A stretch of DNA of 64,000 nucleotides from contig JAGQYM010000017.1 of assembly GCA_020436085.1 (NCBI GenBank), forward strand, positions 16,013-80,012, in the 5' to 3' direction. Below, piece by piece: positions 8,225 through 16,926 of this stretch. This DNA comes from Cyclobacteriaceae bacterium (lineage in GTDB: Bacteria > Bacteroidota > Bacteroidia > Cytophagales > Cyclobacteriaceae). Every line of letters begins with the position of its first letter. Position 1 is the stretch's first letter. The translations under genes and the position numbers were made by a program. The notes under the pieces are model-generated. The model saw only the letters and a list, made by a program, of their open reading frames with translations. It searched no databases and was not told the DNA's origin.

Positions 8225-9328
8225 TTGCCAATTATTCTCATCTGTTTTCTAGGCGCGCTAGCGGTGCAGGGTATTTACCTGACCCTTTATTGGATTGCTT
8301 TCTCCAGAAAAGGAGATGTGGAGGTTGCTGAACCCCAACCGGTCTCTGTAATCGTGAGTGCTCATGATGAGGAGGACAACCTTCGCGAGCTCATTCCGAT
8401 GTTGCTTCAACAGGACTATCCTGAATTTGAAGTAATCGTGGTGGACGACCGTAGCAATGATGAGACTTTTGGAATCCTCCATCACTATGCACAGACGACC
8501 AAAAACTTTAAACACCTCGAGGTTAAGCAGAAGCCGGAACATGTCAATGGCAAGAAGTTTGCGCTCACGTTGGCTATAAAAGCCGCTGCGCATGAGTGGG
8601 TTTTGCTTACAGATGCAGACTGTAGGCCGGCAAGTAATCATTGGATCAAGTCAATGAGTACATGCTTCTCCAAAGATGTTTCGCTTGTTGCGGGCTACTC
8701 ACCTTATGAGAAAAGAGCGGGATTACTCAATGCTTTTATTCGCTACGAGTCTCTGCTCACCGCGATTCAATATTTGAGTTTGGCTTTGATGGGTAAACCT
8801 TATATGGGGGTGGGTAGAAATCTGGCGTATAAAAAAAGTTTGTTTCTGCAGAACAAGGGTTACAGCACGCATTTGGGTGTTACAGGAGGTGATGATGACT
8901 TGTTTGTGAACACTGTTGCGAATCGACTGAATTTAAAACCATGTCTTTTGAAGGAGTCAATTGTCTATTCCAAACCCAAGCTAACATGGGGAGATTTCTA
9001 TCTTCAGAAAGTGAGGCATCTGTCCGTTGGCAAACGCTATCGAACAATAGACAAGCTAAGATTAGGTGCTTTCAACATTTCGTTAATCCTGACCTGGCTG
9101 CTGTTCGTTCCCGCACTGTTGTTACCTGAATTTCTGGCAGTGGTGTTGACAGCATTTATAGCACGGATCATCATCCTTTTTTTCCTTTCACGTACAGTTT
9201 CGCGCAAGCTGGGTGACGGATTTGAAGCGTGGAAAGTGCCTTTTTTAGATTTTATTTTTGCCATTTACTATCTTGTCACCGGCCTTGTTGCGTTACAAAC
9301 TAATAAAATCAGATGGAAGAAGACCTGA
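8225..9328 (+). CDS. Family 2 glycosyltransferase, membrane-bound
   Basis: A 367-residue protein with an N-terminal membrane segment, then a GT-A domain (about residues 40-260) carrying SVIVSAHDEEDNLRELIP, the nucleotide-binding VIVVDDRSND and the metal-site LLTDADCRPAS, followed by C-terminal transmembrane helices (about 285-355). It transfers a sugar from a nucleotide donor at the cytoplasmic membrane face; donor and acceptor are not determinable. The start codon is TTG (8225), with no nearby ATG. Its 3' end overlaps the sigma factor gene by 16 bp, indicating an operon. Confidence 0.88.
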   Translation: MPIILICFLGALAVQGIYLTLYWIAFSRKGDVEVAEPQPVSVIVSAHDEEDNLRELIPMLLQQDYPEFEVIVVDDRSNDETFGILHHYAQTTKNFKHLEVKQKPEHVNGKKFALTLAIKAAAHEWVLLTDADCRPASNHWIKSMSTCFSKDVSLVAGYSPYEKRAGLLNAFIRYESLLTAIQYLSLALMGKPYMGVGRNLAYKKSLFLQNKGYSTHLGVTGGDDDLFVNTVANRLNLKPCLLKESIVYSKPKLTWGDFYLQKVRHLSVGKRYRTIDKLRLGAFNISLILTWLLFVPALLLPEFLAVVLTAFIARIIILFFLSRTVSRKLGDGFEAWKVPFLDFIFAIYYLVTGLVALQTNKIRWKKT

Positions 9329-9924
9329 ATAGCAGATTTTCGCAAAAGGCGCTCGAAGATTTCAAGCTGATCGATATGGCGGTGGATGGCGATGAGAAAG
9401 CTTATGCAAAGCTTCTCACCCGCTATAAACGGCCGGTATACCATATGATCTTGAAAATGGTGCGCAATGTGGATGATGCTGAAGATCTCACGATCGAGTC
9501 TTTTGCCAAAGCATTTCGCAGCCTTCATCGGTTCAAAAAAGATTTCACATTTAGCACGTGGCTATTCCGAATTGCTACCAACAACACAATTGACTTCATT
9601 AGAAAAAAGAAGATCAATACGCTGAGTATGCACAACACCTACACCGATGATGATGGCCAGTCGGTGTCGATAGAGGTAGAAGATATTAATCCAAATCCAC
9701 AGGAGGAAGCTATCAAAGCGCAGAAAGAAGAGCTCATTCAAATCTTCGTCAACATGTTACCGGCCAAGTATCAAAAGCTGGTGCGACTGAGATATTTCAA
9801 TGAACTTTCATACGAAGAAATCGCGCAAGAGCTTGAAGCTCCGCTGGGTACTGTGAAAGCACAATTGCATCGTGCGCGTGAATTGATGTATGATTTGGTA
9901 AAAAATAAGAAGGAACATATCTGA
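9313..9924 (+). CDS. ECF-type sigma-70 family RNA polymerase sigma factor
   Basis: A 203-residue protein with sigma region 2 (about residues 15-95, with VDDAEDLTIESFAKAFRSL and FSTWLFRIATNNTIDFIR) and region 4 (about 135-195, with LSYEEIAQELEAPLGTVK as helix-turn-helix). Regions 1 and 3 are missing, as in ECF sigma factors. The linker is acidic and longer than usual (residues 100-130). It overlaps the glycosyltransferase gene by 16 bp and is followed 8 bp later by a DUF2911 gene, so the three are co-transcribed. No anti-sigma factor gene is adjacent, so control may be transcriptional or by a distant partner. Confidence 0.93.
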   Translation: MEEDLNSRFSQKALEDFKLIDMAVDGDEKAYAKLLTRYKRPVYHMILKMVRNVDDAEDLTIESFAKAFRSLHRFKKDFTFSTWLFRIATNNTIDFIRKKKINTLSMHNTYTDDDGQSVSIEVEDINPNPQEEAIKAQKEELIQIFVNMLPAKYQKLVRLRYFNELSYEEIAQELEAPLGTVKAQLHRARELMYDLVKNKKEHI

Positions 9925-9932
9925 TGTGACTG

Positions 9933-10784
9933 ATGAGGTCACTCGCAACGTTTATCTCCTTTTTCTTTGTTTGGCCTGCCTTTTCACAAATAGAGGTGCC
10001 ATTAGTCAGTCCGCCAGCTGAACTTAAACAAACCATTGGATTTACTGAAATAGTAGTGAATTACTCACGTCCCAGCGCAAGAGGACGAAAGGTAATGGGG
10101 CAGCTGGTACCCTACGGTCGCATCTGGAGGGTGGGCGCCAATGAATCCACAAAAATTTCTTTTGGTGATGATGTGAAATTGGAAGGCCATTCTGTGCCAG
10201 CTGGCACCTATGCACTTTATGCTTTTCCAGAAGAGAAGCAGTGGACCATCGTCATCCATAAGAATACTTCTCATTGGGGCGATGGCCGAGATGAGTATGA
10301 CCCGAAGGAAGACTTACTGAGATTTGTTGTAACTCCGTTGCATACGAAGTCATATCAGGAAACATTCACGATTGACTTTGATGAGCTTTCTCACGAAAGT
10401 GCGAGGATGACGTGGACATGGGAGCAAACGCGAATCAGCTTTTTAGTAGAAGTGGATACCGACTCGAAGATGATGCGTCAGATTGAGAATGCAATAGCTA
10501 ACAATCCAACGGCAGACACCTACTATCAATCAGCGAGATATTTACAAGAAGAAAACAAGATGCACCAGCAGGCATTGATGTGGCTTGAAAAAGCACATCA
10601 ATTAGCGGGCGATAAATATTATATCCATCGGGTGTGGGCACTGGTGCTAGCGCAGTCTGGTGATTATTTCAATGCGATATCACACGCGGAGAAATCCAAG
10701 CAACTGGCAGCACTTGAAGGCAAAGATGAATTCGTGCGGATGAACGAGCTGAGCGTTAAAGAATGGCAGAAAAAGAAGCGTTGA
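9933..10784 (+). CDS. DUF2911 domain protein with C-terminal TPR-like helices
   Basis: A 283-residue exported protein: signal peptide (residues 1-18), then the DUF2911 beta domain (about 20-165) with NYSRPSARGRKVMGQLVPYG, WRVGANESTKISF and GTYALYAFPEEKQWTIVI. The C-terminal 100 residues form TPR-like helical pairs (NPTADTYYQSARYLQEENK and QALMWLEKAHQLAG). The DUF2911 function is unknown. It is third in the glycosyltransferase / sigma operon and may belong to the sigma regulon. Its stop is one base from the stop of the convergent serine hydrolase. Confidence 0.88.
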   Translation: MRSLATFISFFFVWPAFSQIEVPLVSPPAELKQTIGFTEIVVNYSRPSARGRKVMGQLVPYGRIWRVGANESTKISFGDDVKLEGHSVPAGTYALYAFPEEKQWTIVIHKNTSHWGDGRDEYDPKEDLLRFVVTPLHTKSYQETFTIDFDELSHESARMTWTWEQTRISFLVEVDTDSKMMRQIENAIANNPTADTYYQSARYLQEENKMHQQALMWLEKAHQLAGDKYYIHRVWALVLAQSGDYFNAISHAEKSKQLAALEGKDEFVRMNELSVKEWQKKKR

Positions 10785-10785
10785 T

Positions 10786-11910
10786 TTATTGCGCTTCCTC
10801 TAATTCTACCGCGAGCATTCCATCTACAGCTTCTCTGATAGCTTCAAATTGTGAATGATAATTATTGCACAGCATGATCAATGTCTTGCCTTGTGCGATG
10901 TATCTCACGATAATCGTTTTGTACCCGGGGTTATCACCGTTGTGCCAAACTACTTTACCCGCAGGGGAGTCAGGGATAATGGTCCAACCGAAACCATAAT
11001 TGGATTTTGTGCCATCATTTAGCGTTTGCGGAGTGAACGCTTCTGCAAGAGTTTCCTGCGAAACAAGTTGATCTGAGTAGAGCGCCTGATCCCATTTGAG
11101 CAAGTCTTCTGCCGTAGAGCTTACGCGTCCTGGTCCCTTTCTACCGCCCAACCACATGGTGTAGTTGGAAGAGGGAAACGAATCTGCTCTCACAAACCGA
11201 TTTTTCTCCGGCACGAAGATATGGCCGTATGCAAGATTCGATAGCCCCAATTTTTCTTCATTACTGCGTATAGCAGTTGAGGTCATCTGTAGCGGGCTAA
11301 AAATTCTTTCCGTGCAAAACTCAACGAAGTCCTGACCAGAAGCCGCTTCAGTGATGCTACCTAGAAAGACGTAACCCGTATTACTGTATTCATACTTTTC
11401 GCCTGGAGCGAAATTAATCGGAGGATGGTATTGGATCAGGTATTCAAGGATATCCTTGTTGTTGGCCACTTTGGATTTATCCCAATGTTCGTCCATCACC
11501 GCCTGATAGTCTGGCAGACCAGAGGTGTGCGTGAGCAGATGACGAATCGTAATATTTTGGTAAGGGAGCCCAGGTAGAAATTTTTCGATGGGATCATCAT
11601 AGTTAAGTTTGCCCTCTTCTTTCAGCATCATGATAGTCATGGCGGTAAACTGCTTTGATACAGACGCGAGTTCAAAAATATCGGTAGGTTGTATTGGAAC
11701 GTTTGTCTCAAAGCTCCTCACACCAAAAGGTTTCAGATATTCTATGTTCCCATTTTCAGCGAATAGAACAACACCGCTGAAGTTGGGGATGGCTTGCATT
11801 ACCGAGTCAATCTTGTCTGCAGTTGTTTTCGTAGTGACGGTTTCCTTTTTCGGCTGACAGGCCAAGAGAACAATAAGAAGGATTACAAAGAGTGCTGGCG
11901 GTTTTGTCAT
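10786..11910 (-). CDS. Serine hydrolase lipoprotein, beta-lactamase fold
   Basis: A 374-residue predicted lipoprotein: the signal peptide ends in a lipobox (VLLACQ), so the mature N-terminus is probably a lipidated Cys. The active-site motifs are S83-V-S-K86 in ELASVSKQFTAM, YSN in YEYSNTGYVFLG, and HNGDNPGYKT as the third motif. The family is beta-lactamase-related serine hydrolases; the substrate is unknown. It is convergent with the DUF2911 gene and divergent from rsmG. Confidence 0.9.
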   Translation of the reverse strand: MTKPPALFVILLIVLLACQPKKETVTTKTTADKIDSVMQAIPNFSGVVLFAENGNIEYLKPFGVRSFETNVPIQPTDIFELASVSKQFTAMTIMMLKEEGKLNYDDPIEKFLPGLPYQNITIRHLLTHTSGLPDYQAVMDEHWDKSKVANNKDILEYLIQYHPPINFAPGEKYEYSNTGYVFLGSITEAASGQDFVEFCTERIFSPLQMTSTAIRSNEEKLGLSNLAYGHIFVPEKNRFVRADSFPSSNYTMWLGGRKGPGRVSSTAEDLLKWDQALYSDQLVSQETLAEAFTPQTLNDGTKSNYGFGWTIIPDSPAGKVVWHNGDNPGYKTIIVRYIAQGKTLIMLCNNYHSQFEAIREAVDGMLAVELEEAQ

Positions 11911-11920
11911 GACTTCGTTC

Positions 11921-11928
11921 TATTTTTG
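11921..11928 (+). promoter_or_regulatory. Candidate -7 box for rsmG
   Basis: TATTTTTG matches TAnnTTTG, 32 bp before the TTG start of rsmG. The nearest upstream TTTG is only 14 bp away, so the -33 half is not supported. Confidence 0.35.
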
Positions 11929-11960
11929 ATCGATTTGAATTACGTCTAAAACCATTCTAA

Positions 11961-12593
11961 TTGCAAGACGCTGATATAATATTCAATTATTTCTCTGGCT
12001 TGACAACTCGTCAGGAGGATCAGATTCGGGCTTTAGCTGCCCTTTATAAAGATTGGAACGACAAGATCAATGTGATTTCACGCAAGGACATGGACAACTT
12101 CTACACGAACCATGTTTTGCACTCACTAGGCATTGCTAAGGTGATCAACTTCAACGCTAATGCACAAGTGCTTGATGTGGGTACGGGTGGAGGTTTTCCC
12201 GGTATTCCTCTTGCGATCTTGTTTCCCGACACTCAATTTCATTTGGTGGATTCTATTGGAAAAAAAATAAAAGTAGTTACTGAAGTTGCAAATGCACTTG
12301 AGTTGAAGAATGTGCAGGCAGAGAAGATCAGGGCTGAGGAGATTAAAGGTCGACAATACGATTTTATTGTGAGCCGGGCAGTCACAAAAATGAAAGAGTT
12401 TCATCAGTGGGTGAAGAATAAAGTGAAGAAGGTAAGCACCCATGGTCTTGACAATGGAATTCTTTATCTAAAGGGCGGAGACCTGGAAGAAGAGATGGCC
12501 GAACTCGGCAGGCCTTACAGCATGTACGAGCTGTCGGAATTTTTTAGGGAAGAATTTTTCGAAACCAAGAAGGTGGTTTTTGTGCCGTTATAG
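11961..12593 (+). CDS. rsmG: 16S rRNA (guanine-527-N7)-methyltransferase
   Basis: A 210-residue protein with the RsmG/GidB signature: WNDKINVISRKDM at the N-terminus, SAM-binding motif I VLDVGTGGGFPGIPLAI, and the post-I region FHLVDSIGKKIKVV, then DFIVSRAVTKMKEF. It methylates G527 of 16S rRNA, and its loss typically confers low-level streptomycin resistance. The start is TTG at 11961. The 3' end overlaps the convergent surface-protein gene by 6 bp. It is not next to gidA/mnmG here, unlike in many Proteobacteria. Confidence 0.95.
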   Translation: MQDADIIFNYFSGLTTRQEDQIRALAALYKDWNDKINVISRKDMDNFYTNHVLHSLGIAKVINFNANAQVLDVGTGGGFPGIPLAILFPDTQFHLVDSIGKKIKVVTEVANALELKNVQAEKIRAEEIKGRQYDFIVSRAVTKMKEFHQWVKNKVKKVSTHGLDNGILYLKGGDLEEEMAELGRPYSMYELSEFFREEFFETKKVVFVPL

Positions 12594-14609
12594 CTTGAAG
12601 CCGTAAAAGACACCTGTCACGGTTTCTCCGACAAGACCACTGTTTACTATCATTTCCACCACATCACCCGCATTAAGGAGTACGATGGTGCTGTCGTAGT
12701 AGTTGATGATACTTGAAAGAGGATAGCCGAGTTGCCTTTTAATATCGATTGTCTGAGCAGGTCCGGCAGTAGGTGTGACTCGCAGCTGCATGGCAATTCC
12801 CCCCAAAGAAGATGTACCGCTGACGGTAAATTGATAAACTCCATTTTCTGGTGCAGTAAATGAATTTCCAGACAGCACTGAAAAAGTATCAAAGACTTCC
12901 GATTCGATCGTCACAACCTGTGTCACCGGAGCGCTATGCGTGTGGTTGTAATTGGCCTTGAAAGCATATGTATTGGCTATTCTTGATGAAAGCACAGCAT
13001 CCGCTGCATCCACATAGTTTTTGGTAGCTGCATCCTGCGCATTTGTTGGATTCGCCAGATTTGTGATGGCTGTATTGCCTGCGCTGTTTCCCTGAATCAT
13101 CACCTGACTTAGGTTTTGAATTTCATTGCCAGGATCAAAGTCGGCATCATTTACGCTTACCGTTCCTCCACCTGTTCCAGCGACTGTAGTCAACGAAATG
13201 TTGCTTCCTGTTCTGGAGAGCGTTTGCGCTTCGTTTGTAGCATTTGCATCTGCATCATCGATACTGAAAGTGCCTCCACCCGCGCCATTGGCCTGTGTCA
13301 TCGTCACATTGCTTCCTGTTCTGGAAATGCTTTGAGCTTCATTGGTGTTACTGTCGTCATTCAGAGTCACCGATCCTCCACCAGCTCCGGAAACATTTGA
13401 CAGTGAAATCACTGCCCCAATTTTTGAAATTGTTTGCGCTTCATTCGTTGCGTTGGCATCTGCGTCATCAACACTGAATGTTCCACCACCTGCGCCATTG
13501 GCTTGCGTCAACGTCACATTACTTCCCGTTCTTGAAATGCTTTGGGCTTCATTGGTGTTGCTGTCGTCATTGAGTGTAAACGATCCTCCACCGCTCCCAC
13601 TCACGTTCGTTAAGCTGACAACAGCACCTGTCTTAGAAAGAGTTTGTGCCTCGTTCACCGGGTTTGCATCCGCGTCATCAATGCTGACTGTTCCACCACC
13701 CGTACCACTTACCTGAGATAGAGTAACATTGGTTCCTGTTCTTGAGAGGCTCTGCGCCTCGTTTGTGCTGCTGGCGTCCGCGTCAGCTACGCTTACATTA
13801 ATTGTATTTCCCAAACTTATGCTTAGGCTCCTTGTATTTGCATCTACATTTTGAGTGGCGATGGATTGAATTTCGTTTGTGGCACTTTTATCGTTATCTG
13901 TTGCGTCAAGATTATCTACATAAGATTTATTTGCCGCATCGGAAGGATTTGATGGTGTGGCAAGGTTGGTAATAGATTGATTGCCCGCGTTGTTACCTTG
14001 TGCCAATACGCTGTTGAGATTCTGTGCCGCGCCTCCAAGGGTGCTCAAATCTACTTGCTTAGTGCCTCCTGCATCGGTGATTCTTAAGTTACTGCCTGCC
14101 AGTTCTACAGCAGTTATCAGCTCGTTGGTAGCGCTATTATCACCATCTCCAGTGTTGGTGATCATGTTGTTCGCAATGCTTATTCCATTTCCAGCTTCGT
14201 AGCCATTTCCAGCTCTCTCGGCATAAAGTGCGTAGGGAACGCTCATGAGCTGCTGACTCCCCATGAGTTTAAAGTTCCTACCTCCGTTTTCGTCCAGTTC
14301 AATCTGGAGCCATTTGTTGCCCTCAGTCCACCCGATAAAATTGAATGAACCGGCTGTTGGTTCACCTTTTCCGATCACCAGTGTAAATAGTCCAAAAGTA
14401 TTTGTCTTGATTTCATGTACTTCTTCGTATTCAATCTCTCCATTGGCGGAACCTTTCAATACACTGATGCGAACGGATATGTCTGTCTGAGCAATGGGTT
14501 GTCCGTCAAGGCCTCGTGCAACACCTTGATAGTTGATGCCTTGTGGTGCCTGTGCCAATGCAGTAGCGCAAAAGAAAAAAAGTGATGATATGGTGAAGAG
14601 CTTCCGCAT
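12588..14609 (-). CDS. Surface repeat protein with tail-fibre-like motifs and C1q-like C-terminus
   Basis: A 673-residue exported protein with a signal peptide (cleavage after ATALA). The N-terminal domain (about residues 20-135) begins QGINYQGVARG and ends SVPYALYAERAG, a common Bacteroidota adhesin head. It is followed by two copies of a phage-tail-fibre-like motif (GNQSITNLATPSNPSDAANK with YVD, and GNTAITNLANPTNAQDAATK with YVD) that bracket six NEAQ repeats of 31-35 residues. The C-terminal 130 residues look like a C1q/TNF-like jelly roll (SGNSFTAPENGVYQFTVSG, IVLLNAGDVVEMIV). This suggests a trimeric, fibrous surface protein. Its ATG overlaps the stop of the T9SS gene (TGATG), so the two are translationally coupled. 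Confidence 0.8.
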   Translation of the reverse strand: MRKLFTISSLFFFCATALAQAPQGINYQGVARGLDGQPIAQTDISVRISVLKGSANGEIEYEEVHEIKTNTFGLFTLVIGKGEPTAGSFNFIGWTEGNKWLQIELDENGGRNFKLMGSQQLMSVPYALYAERAGNGYEAGNGISIANNMITNTGDGDNSATNELITAVELAGSNLRITDAGGTKQVDLSTLGGAAQNLNSVLAQGNNAGNQSITNLATPSNPSDAANKSYVDNLDATDNDKSATNEIQSIATQNVDANTRSLSISLGNTINVSVADADASSTNEAQSLSRTGTNVTLSQVSGTGGGTVSIDDADANPVNEAQTLSKTGAVVSLTNVSGSGGGSFTLNDDSNTNEAQSISRTGSNVTLTQANGAGGGTFSVDDADANATNEAQTISKIGAVISLSNVSGAGGGSVTLNDDSNTNEAQSISRTGSNVTMTQANGAGGGTFSIDDADANATNEAQTLSRTGSNISLTTVAGTGGGTVSVNDADFDPGNEIQNLSQVMIQGNSAGNTAITNLANPTNAQDAATKNYVDAADAVLSSRIANTYAFKANYNHTHSAPVTQVVTIESEVFDTFSVLSGNSFTAPENGVYQFTVSGTSSLGGIAMQLRVTPTAGPAQTIDIKRQLGYPLSSIINYYDSTIVLLNAGDVVEMIVNSGLVGETVTGVFYGFKL
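13220..13780 (-). repeat. Tandem coding repeats (NEAQ units) in the surface protein gene
   Basis: Six in-frame units of roughly 100-105 bp, each encoding NEAQ followed by a beta-rich segment and a GGG turn, with alternating subtypes (ISRTGSNVT and LSKTGAVVS). Adjacent pairs are highly alike at DNA level, so unit number may vary by recombination. Confidence 0.75.
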
Positions 14610-15076
14610 CAGTTAGTGACTTTGATTGCGCTAAAACTTCCGCTCACACCACTTTTCAAAAGAACCTTAAACACGTACACTCCTTGACTTAGGTCACCGA
14701 GTTGGATTTGATTGTCGTTTTTGGGGATGACCGTGGTCAAAAGCCGGCCCCAGATGTCTATGATTTGCACGGATAAAATTTCGCTGTCGCAGCCAGTCAC
14801 TTCGATGGTGATCAGTTCCCTCGCGGGGTTGGGGAAGTAGGTGAAGGCAGCATTGAGGCAGGGCTCGCGATCTATTGGTTGGAGATAACCTTGCGTAACC
14901 GCTAAAGTGGAAGTTGAAAGTGTAGTGATTGCGGGCTCCCCAATGGATATCGTAATGGATGAATTCTCCATTGGCAGCTCAAAGCCGACTGAATTGGGTA
15001 CACTGGGGGTGTCAAGCTGAGCGTACGCAAAACTACAAGAGATCACAGCCAACCAACTGATAAAAACTGACCTCAT
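14609..15076 (-). CDS. Small secreted protein with T9SS type A sorting domain
   Basis: A 155-residue protein with a signal peptide (cleavage after SFAYA), a short conserved region ITISIGEPAITTLSTSTL and TQGYLQP, then a C-terminal sorting domain (about residues 78-155) starting FTYFPNPARELITIEV and containing SVQIIDIWGRLL and LSQGVYVFKVLL. These domains direct export through the Bacteroidota type IX secretion system and attachment to the cell surface. Almost the entire mature protein is the sorting domain, so it may act as an accessory to the coupled 673-residue protein rather than as an enzyme. Confidence 0.85.
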   Translation of the reverse strand: MRSVFISWLAVISCSFAYAQLDTPSVPNSVGFELPMENSSITISIGEPAITTLSTSTLAVTQGYLQPIDREPCLNAAFTYFPNPARELITIEVTGCDSEILSVQIIDIWGRLLTTVIPKNDNQIQLGDLSQGVYVFKVLLKSGVSGSFSAIKVTN

Positions 15077-15184
15077 AACTAATTAAAGTCTAGCAACTTA
15101 CAACATTTACTTAAATTTTCAATTAAAGTGTAAGTTTTGGGCTGGTTTTGACCTGCCAGGGGTGAAAACTTAAAATTGGGATAA

Positions 15185-15559
15185 TTAAGCAGCCTGGGTA
15201 AGGAGCATTCCTGCAAAAGTGGCGGCAAGGCAAAGGGCCACGCTTACAATCACATATGTGGCCGAAAAGGCGTTAAAACCGCCCTGAATCAAGGAGATGG
15301 TCTCCAGGCTGAAAGTTGAGAAGGTGCTGAAGCCACCGCAAAAGCCAACCGACCAAAACAGGCGCGCGGTAGGGGACAACAATTGCTTTTGATCCGCAAG
15401 GCCCACCAAAATGCCAAGGGTGAAGCAAGCCAAAATGTTGGCCGCTAGCGTTCCAAAAGGAAAAATATGGGTATGAAGCGTGCCGACCCATTTGCCAATA
15501 GAATAGCGAAGGACGCTCCCCAGACCTCCACCAAGGAATACTATGACAGCTGTTTTCAA
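15185..15559 (-). CDS. crcB: Fluoride exporter channel Fluc/CrcB
   Basis: A 124-residue protein with four predicted membrane helices and the family motifs GGGLGSVLRY (N-terminus), GTLAANILACFTLG (the conserved Asn of helix 2) and GFCGGFSTFSTFSLE (helix 3 break and Phe-box residues). Fluc dimers let fluoride leave the cytoplasm. The start is TTG at 15559: an in-frame TAG lies four codons upstream, and the N-terminus then matches the usual length. No crcB-motif fluoride riboswitch was recognised in the 64-bp upstream gap. Confidence 0.95.
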   Translation of the reverse strand: MKTAVIVFLGGGLGSVLRYSIGKWVGTLHTHIFPFGTLAANILACFTLGILVGLADQKQLLSPTARLFWSVGFCGGFSTFSTFSLETISLIQGGFNAFSATYVIVSVALCLAATFAGMLLTQAA

Positions 15560-15623
15560 TTTGAGGTGCTATGAATCAAACTAAACTATGGAATCGTGAG
15601 CCGAAAAAAAATTCGCGTGTATG

Positions 15624-16130
15624 TTATTCAACCGATTCTGAAATTATTGCCTTCGGGTCAGCCAGTTTTGCCCGTTCCTCTGGTCCGAGGTTAAGCTCCT
15701 GAGCTATCACTGATTGGGTAGGTCGAAACAGGGCAAAGACGACTAAGATCAGCGGAACGATAACCAGAAACAATGAGTGTGCGGTGATGATGGCCGCCAC
15801 TGATACAAATAACCCAGGCACTTCCAGAAATGCCGAGCGAATGAGGTTGGCTGTAAAATAGCGCTTCATCTTATGTTTGAGAGGCGCAGTGGGAGGAACA
15901 CTTTTAATAAAGAACCTGAACAATATATATCCTGCTGCCATAGACAAGGGCACGATAATCATGATGATCTTTTGAAAGGTGACTGCCAGATCGTTATTCG
16001 CTGTGCCAAGGTTGCCTTGCTGAATAAGAAAATAAGCCACGCCAGCGAGGAGGGTCATCGCCATGAGTTGAGCAGCGTAGATCAAGTTCACCGTTCTGAA
16101 ATATTCCTTAGACGTTATTTCTCTGGGCAT
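15624..16130 (-). CDS. Hypothetical four-helix membrane protein
   Basis: A 168-residue protein with helices at about residues 17-37, 55-78, 102-122 and 124-142, and a polar C-terminus (QELNLGPEERAKLADPKA). No characterised family is recognised. The ATG at 16130 is chosen; a TTG at 16154 would extend into the upstream acyltransferase gene. It lies 7 bp after that gene's stop, so the two are probably co-transcribed. A role with membrane lipids can only be guessed from the neighbour. Confidence 0.7.
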   Translation of the reverse strand: MPREITSKEYFRTVNLIYAAQLMAMTLLAGVAYFLIQQGNLGTANNDLAVTFQKIIMIIVPLSMAAGYILFRFFIKSVPPTAPLKHKMKRYFTANLIRSAFLEVPGLFVSVAAIITAHSLFLVIVPLILVVFALFRPTQSVIAQELNLGPEERAKLADPKAIISESVE

Positions 16131-16137
16131 GATAATA

Positions 16138-16875
16138 TTATTGATGTTGAGCAATCATTTCGTCCATTACCTTATACACCTGTTCTTTAAGATACGATGT
16201 ATCTCTCATTTGGAGGCCGTCAGTTTTTATTTCCTTGCCAATAATTACTTTGATGGTACCCGGTTGGATGTGTATGCCTTTTGGAGGCATGAGTTTTCCA
16301 GCGTTGATTACAACCATTGGCATCACCGGTTGCTTTGTTTCTATGGCAATCCGAAATGCACCATCATAAAATGGTTGGAGTCGCTGATCTGTTCTATTTT
16401 GTGTTCCTTCCGGAAAGATGAGAATTGAAATTCCCTTGGCCAGGATATTCTTTAGATGATCCATGCTTTTTCTCCTGCTCTCATTACTCGACCGATCAAC
16501 GATTACACAAGCTGCTTGTGCTATCCATCCAAAGATTGGTATCCGCTTCAATTCTTTTTTTGCCAACGGACGAAACTGTGTTGGTATTGTAAGTGATATC
16601 CCGGGAAGGTCGAGATAGGATGTGTGATTACTTACATAGATATAGGCTTTGGAAGTATCTATGTTTTCTCTGCCTTCGATTCGATAAAGGATCCTATTCA
16701 GGAAACTAAAAGTACCCGACCAGATTTTTAAGAATAAGAAGCCGACAGCTCCGGCCCGATCGCCAAAAATAAATGGAATCAAAATGCCCGGGAGGTAAAT
16801 AATCATGAAGACCGTGAACACAATGAGTACCCAGATCAGATACAACTTCAACAAAAGAGATCGAATGAAACTCAA
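16138..16875 (-). CDS. Lysophospholipid acyltransferase, PlsC-like
   Basis: A 245-residue membrane-bound acyltransferase with an N-terminal membrane helix and the family motifs: NHTSYLD (catalytic H-x4-D), FRPLAKKELKRIPIFGW (motif II region), LIFPEGTQNR (motif III, phosphate binding) and MPMVVINAGKL (motif IV region). It probably acylates lysophosphatidate or a related lysolipid. The start is TTG (16875), with an in-frame stop not far upstream and no useful ATG. A second, more divergent PlsC-like gene lies at 32116-32853. Confidence 0.9.
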   Translation of the reverse strand: MSFIRSLLLKLYLIWVLIVFTVFMIIYLPGILIPFIFGDRAGAVGFLFLKIWSGTFSFLNRILYRIEGRENIDTSKAYIYVSNHTSYLDLPGISLTIPTQFRPLAKKELKRIPIFGWIAQAACVIVDRSSNESRRKSMDHLKNILAKGISILIFPEGTQNRTDQRLQPFYDGAFRIAIETKQPVMPMVVINAGKLMPPKGIHIQPGTIKVIIGKEIKTDGLQMRDTSYLKEQVYKVMDEMIAQHQ

Positions 16876-16926
16876 GCCGTAACTGTTAGAGTGGTGTTAA
16901 GTTTTTTTTGGTCAGCGCCAAAACTA

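Noticed and set aside
13116-13716. Plus-strand open frames in the NEAQ repeat region
   Set aside because: They are shadows of the repetitive minus-strand gene, and their sequences only reflect its codons in antisense.
15560-15623. Possible fluoride riboswitch upstream of crcB
   Set aside because: The 64-bp gap lacks the conserved crcB-motif elements, and the start is TTG close to the upstream gene. No pseudoknot pattern was seen.
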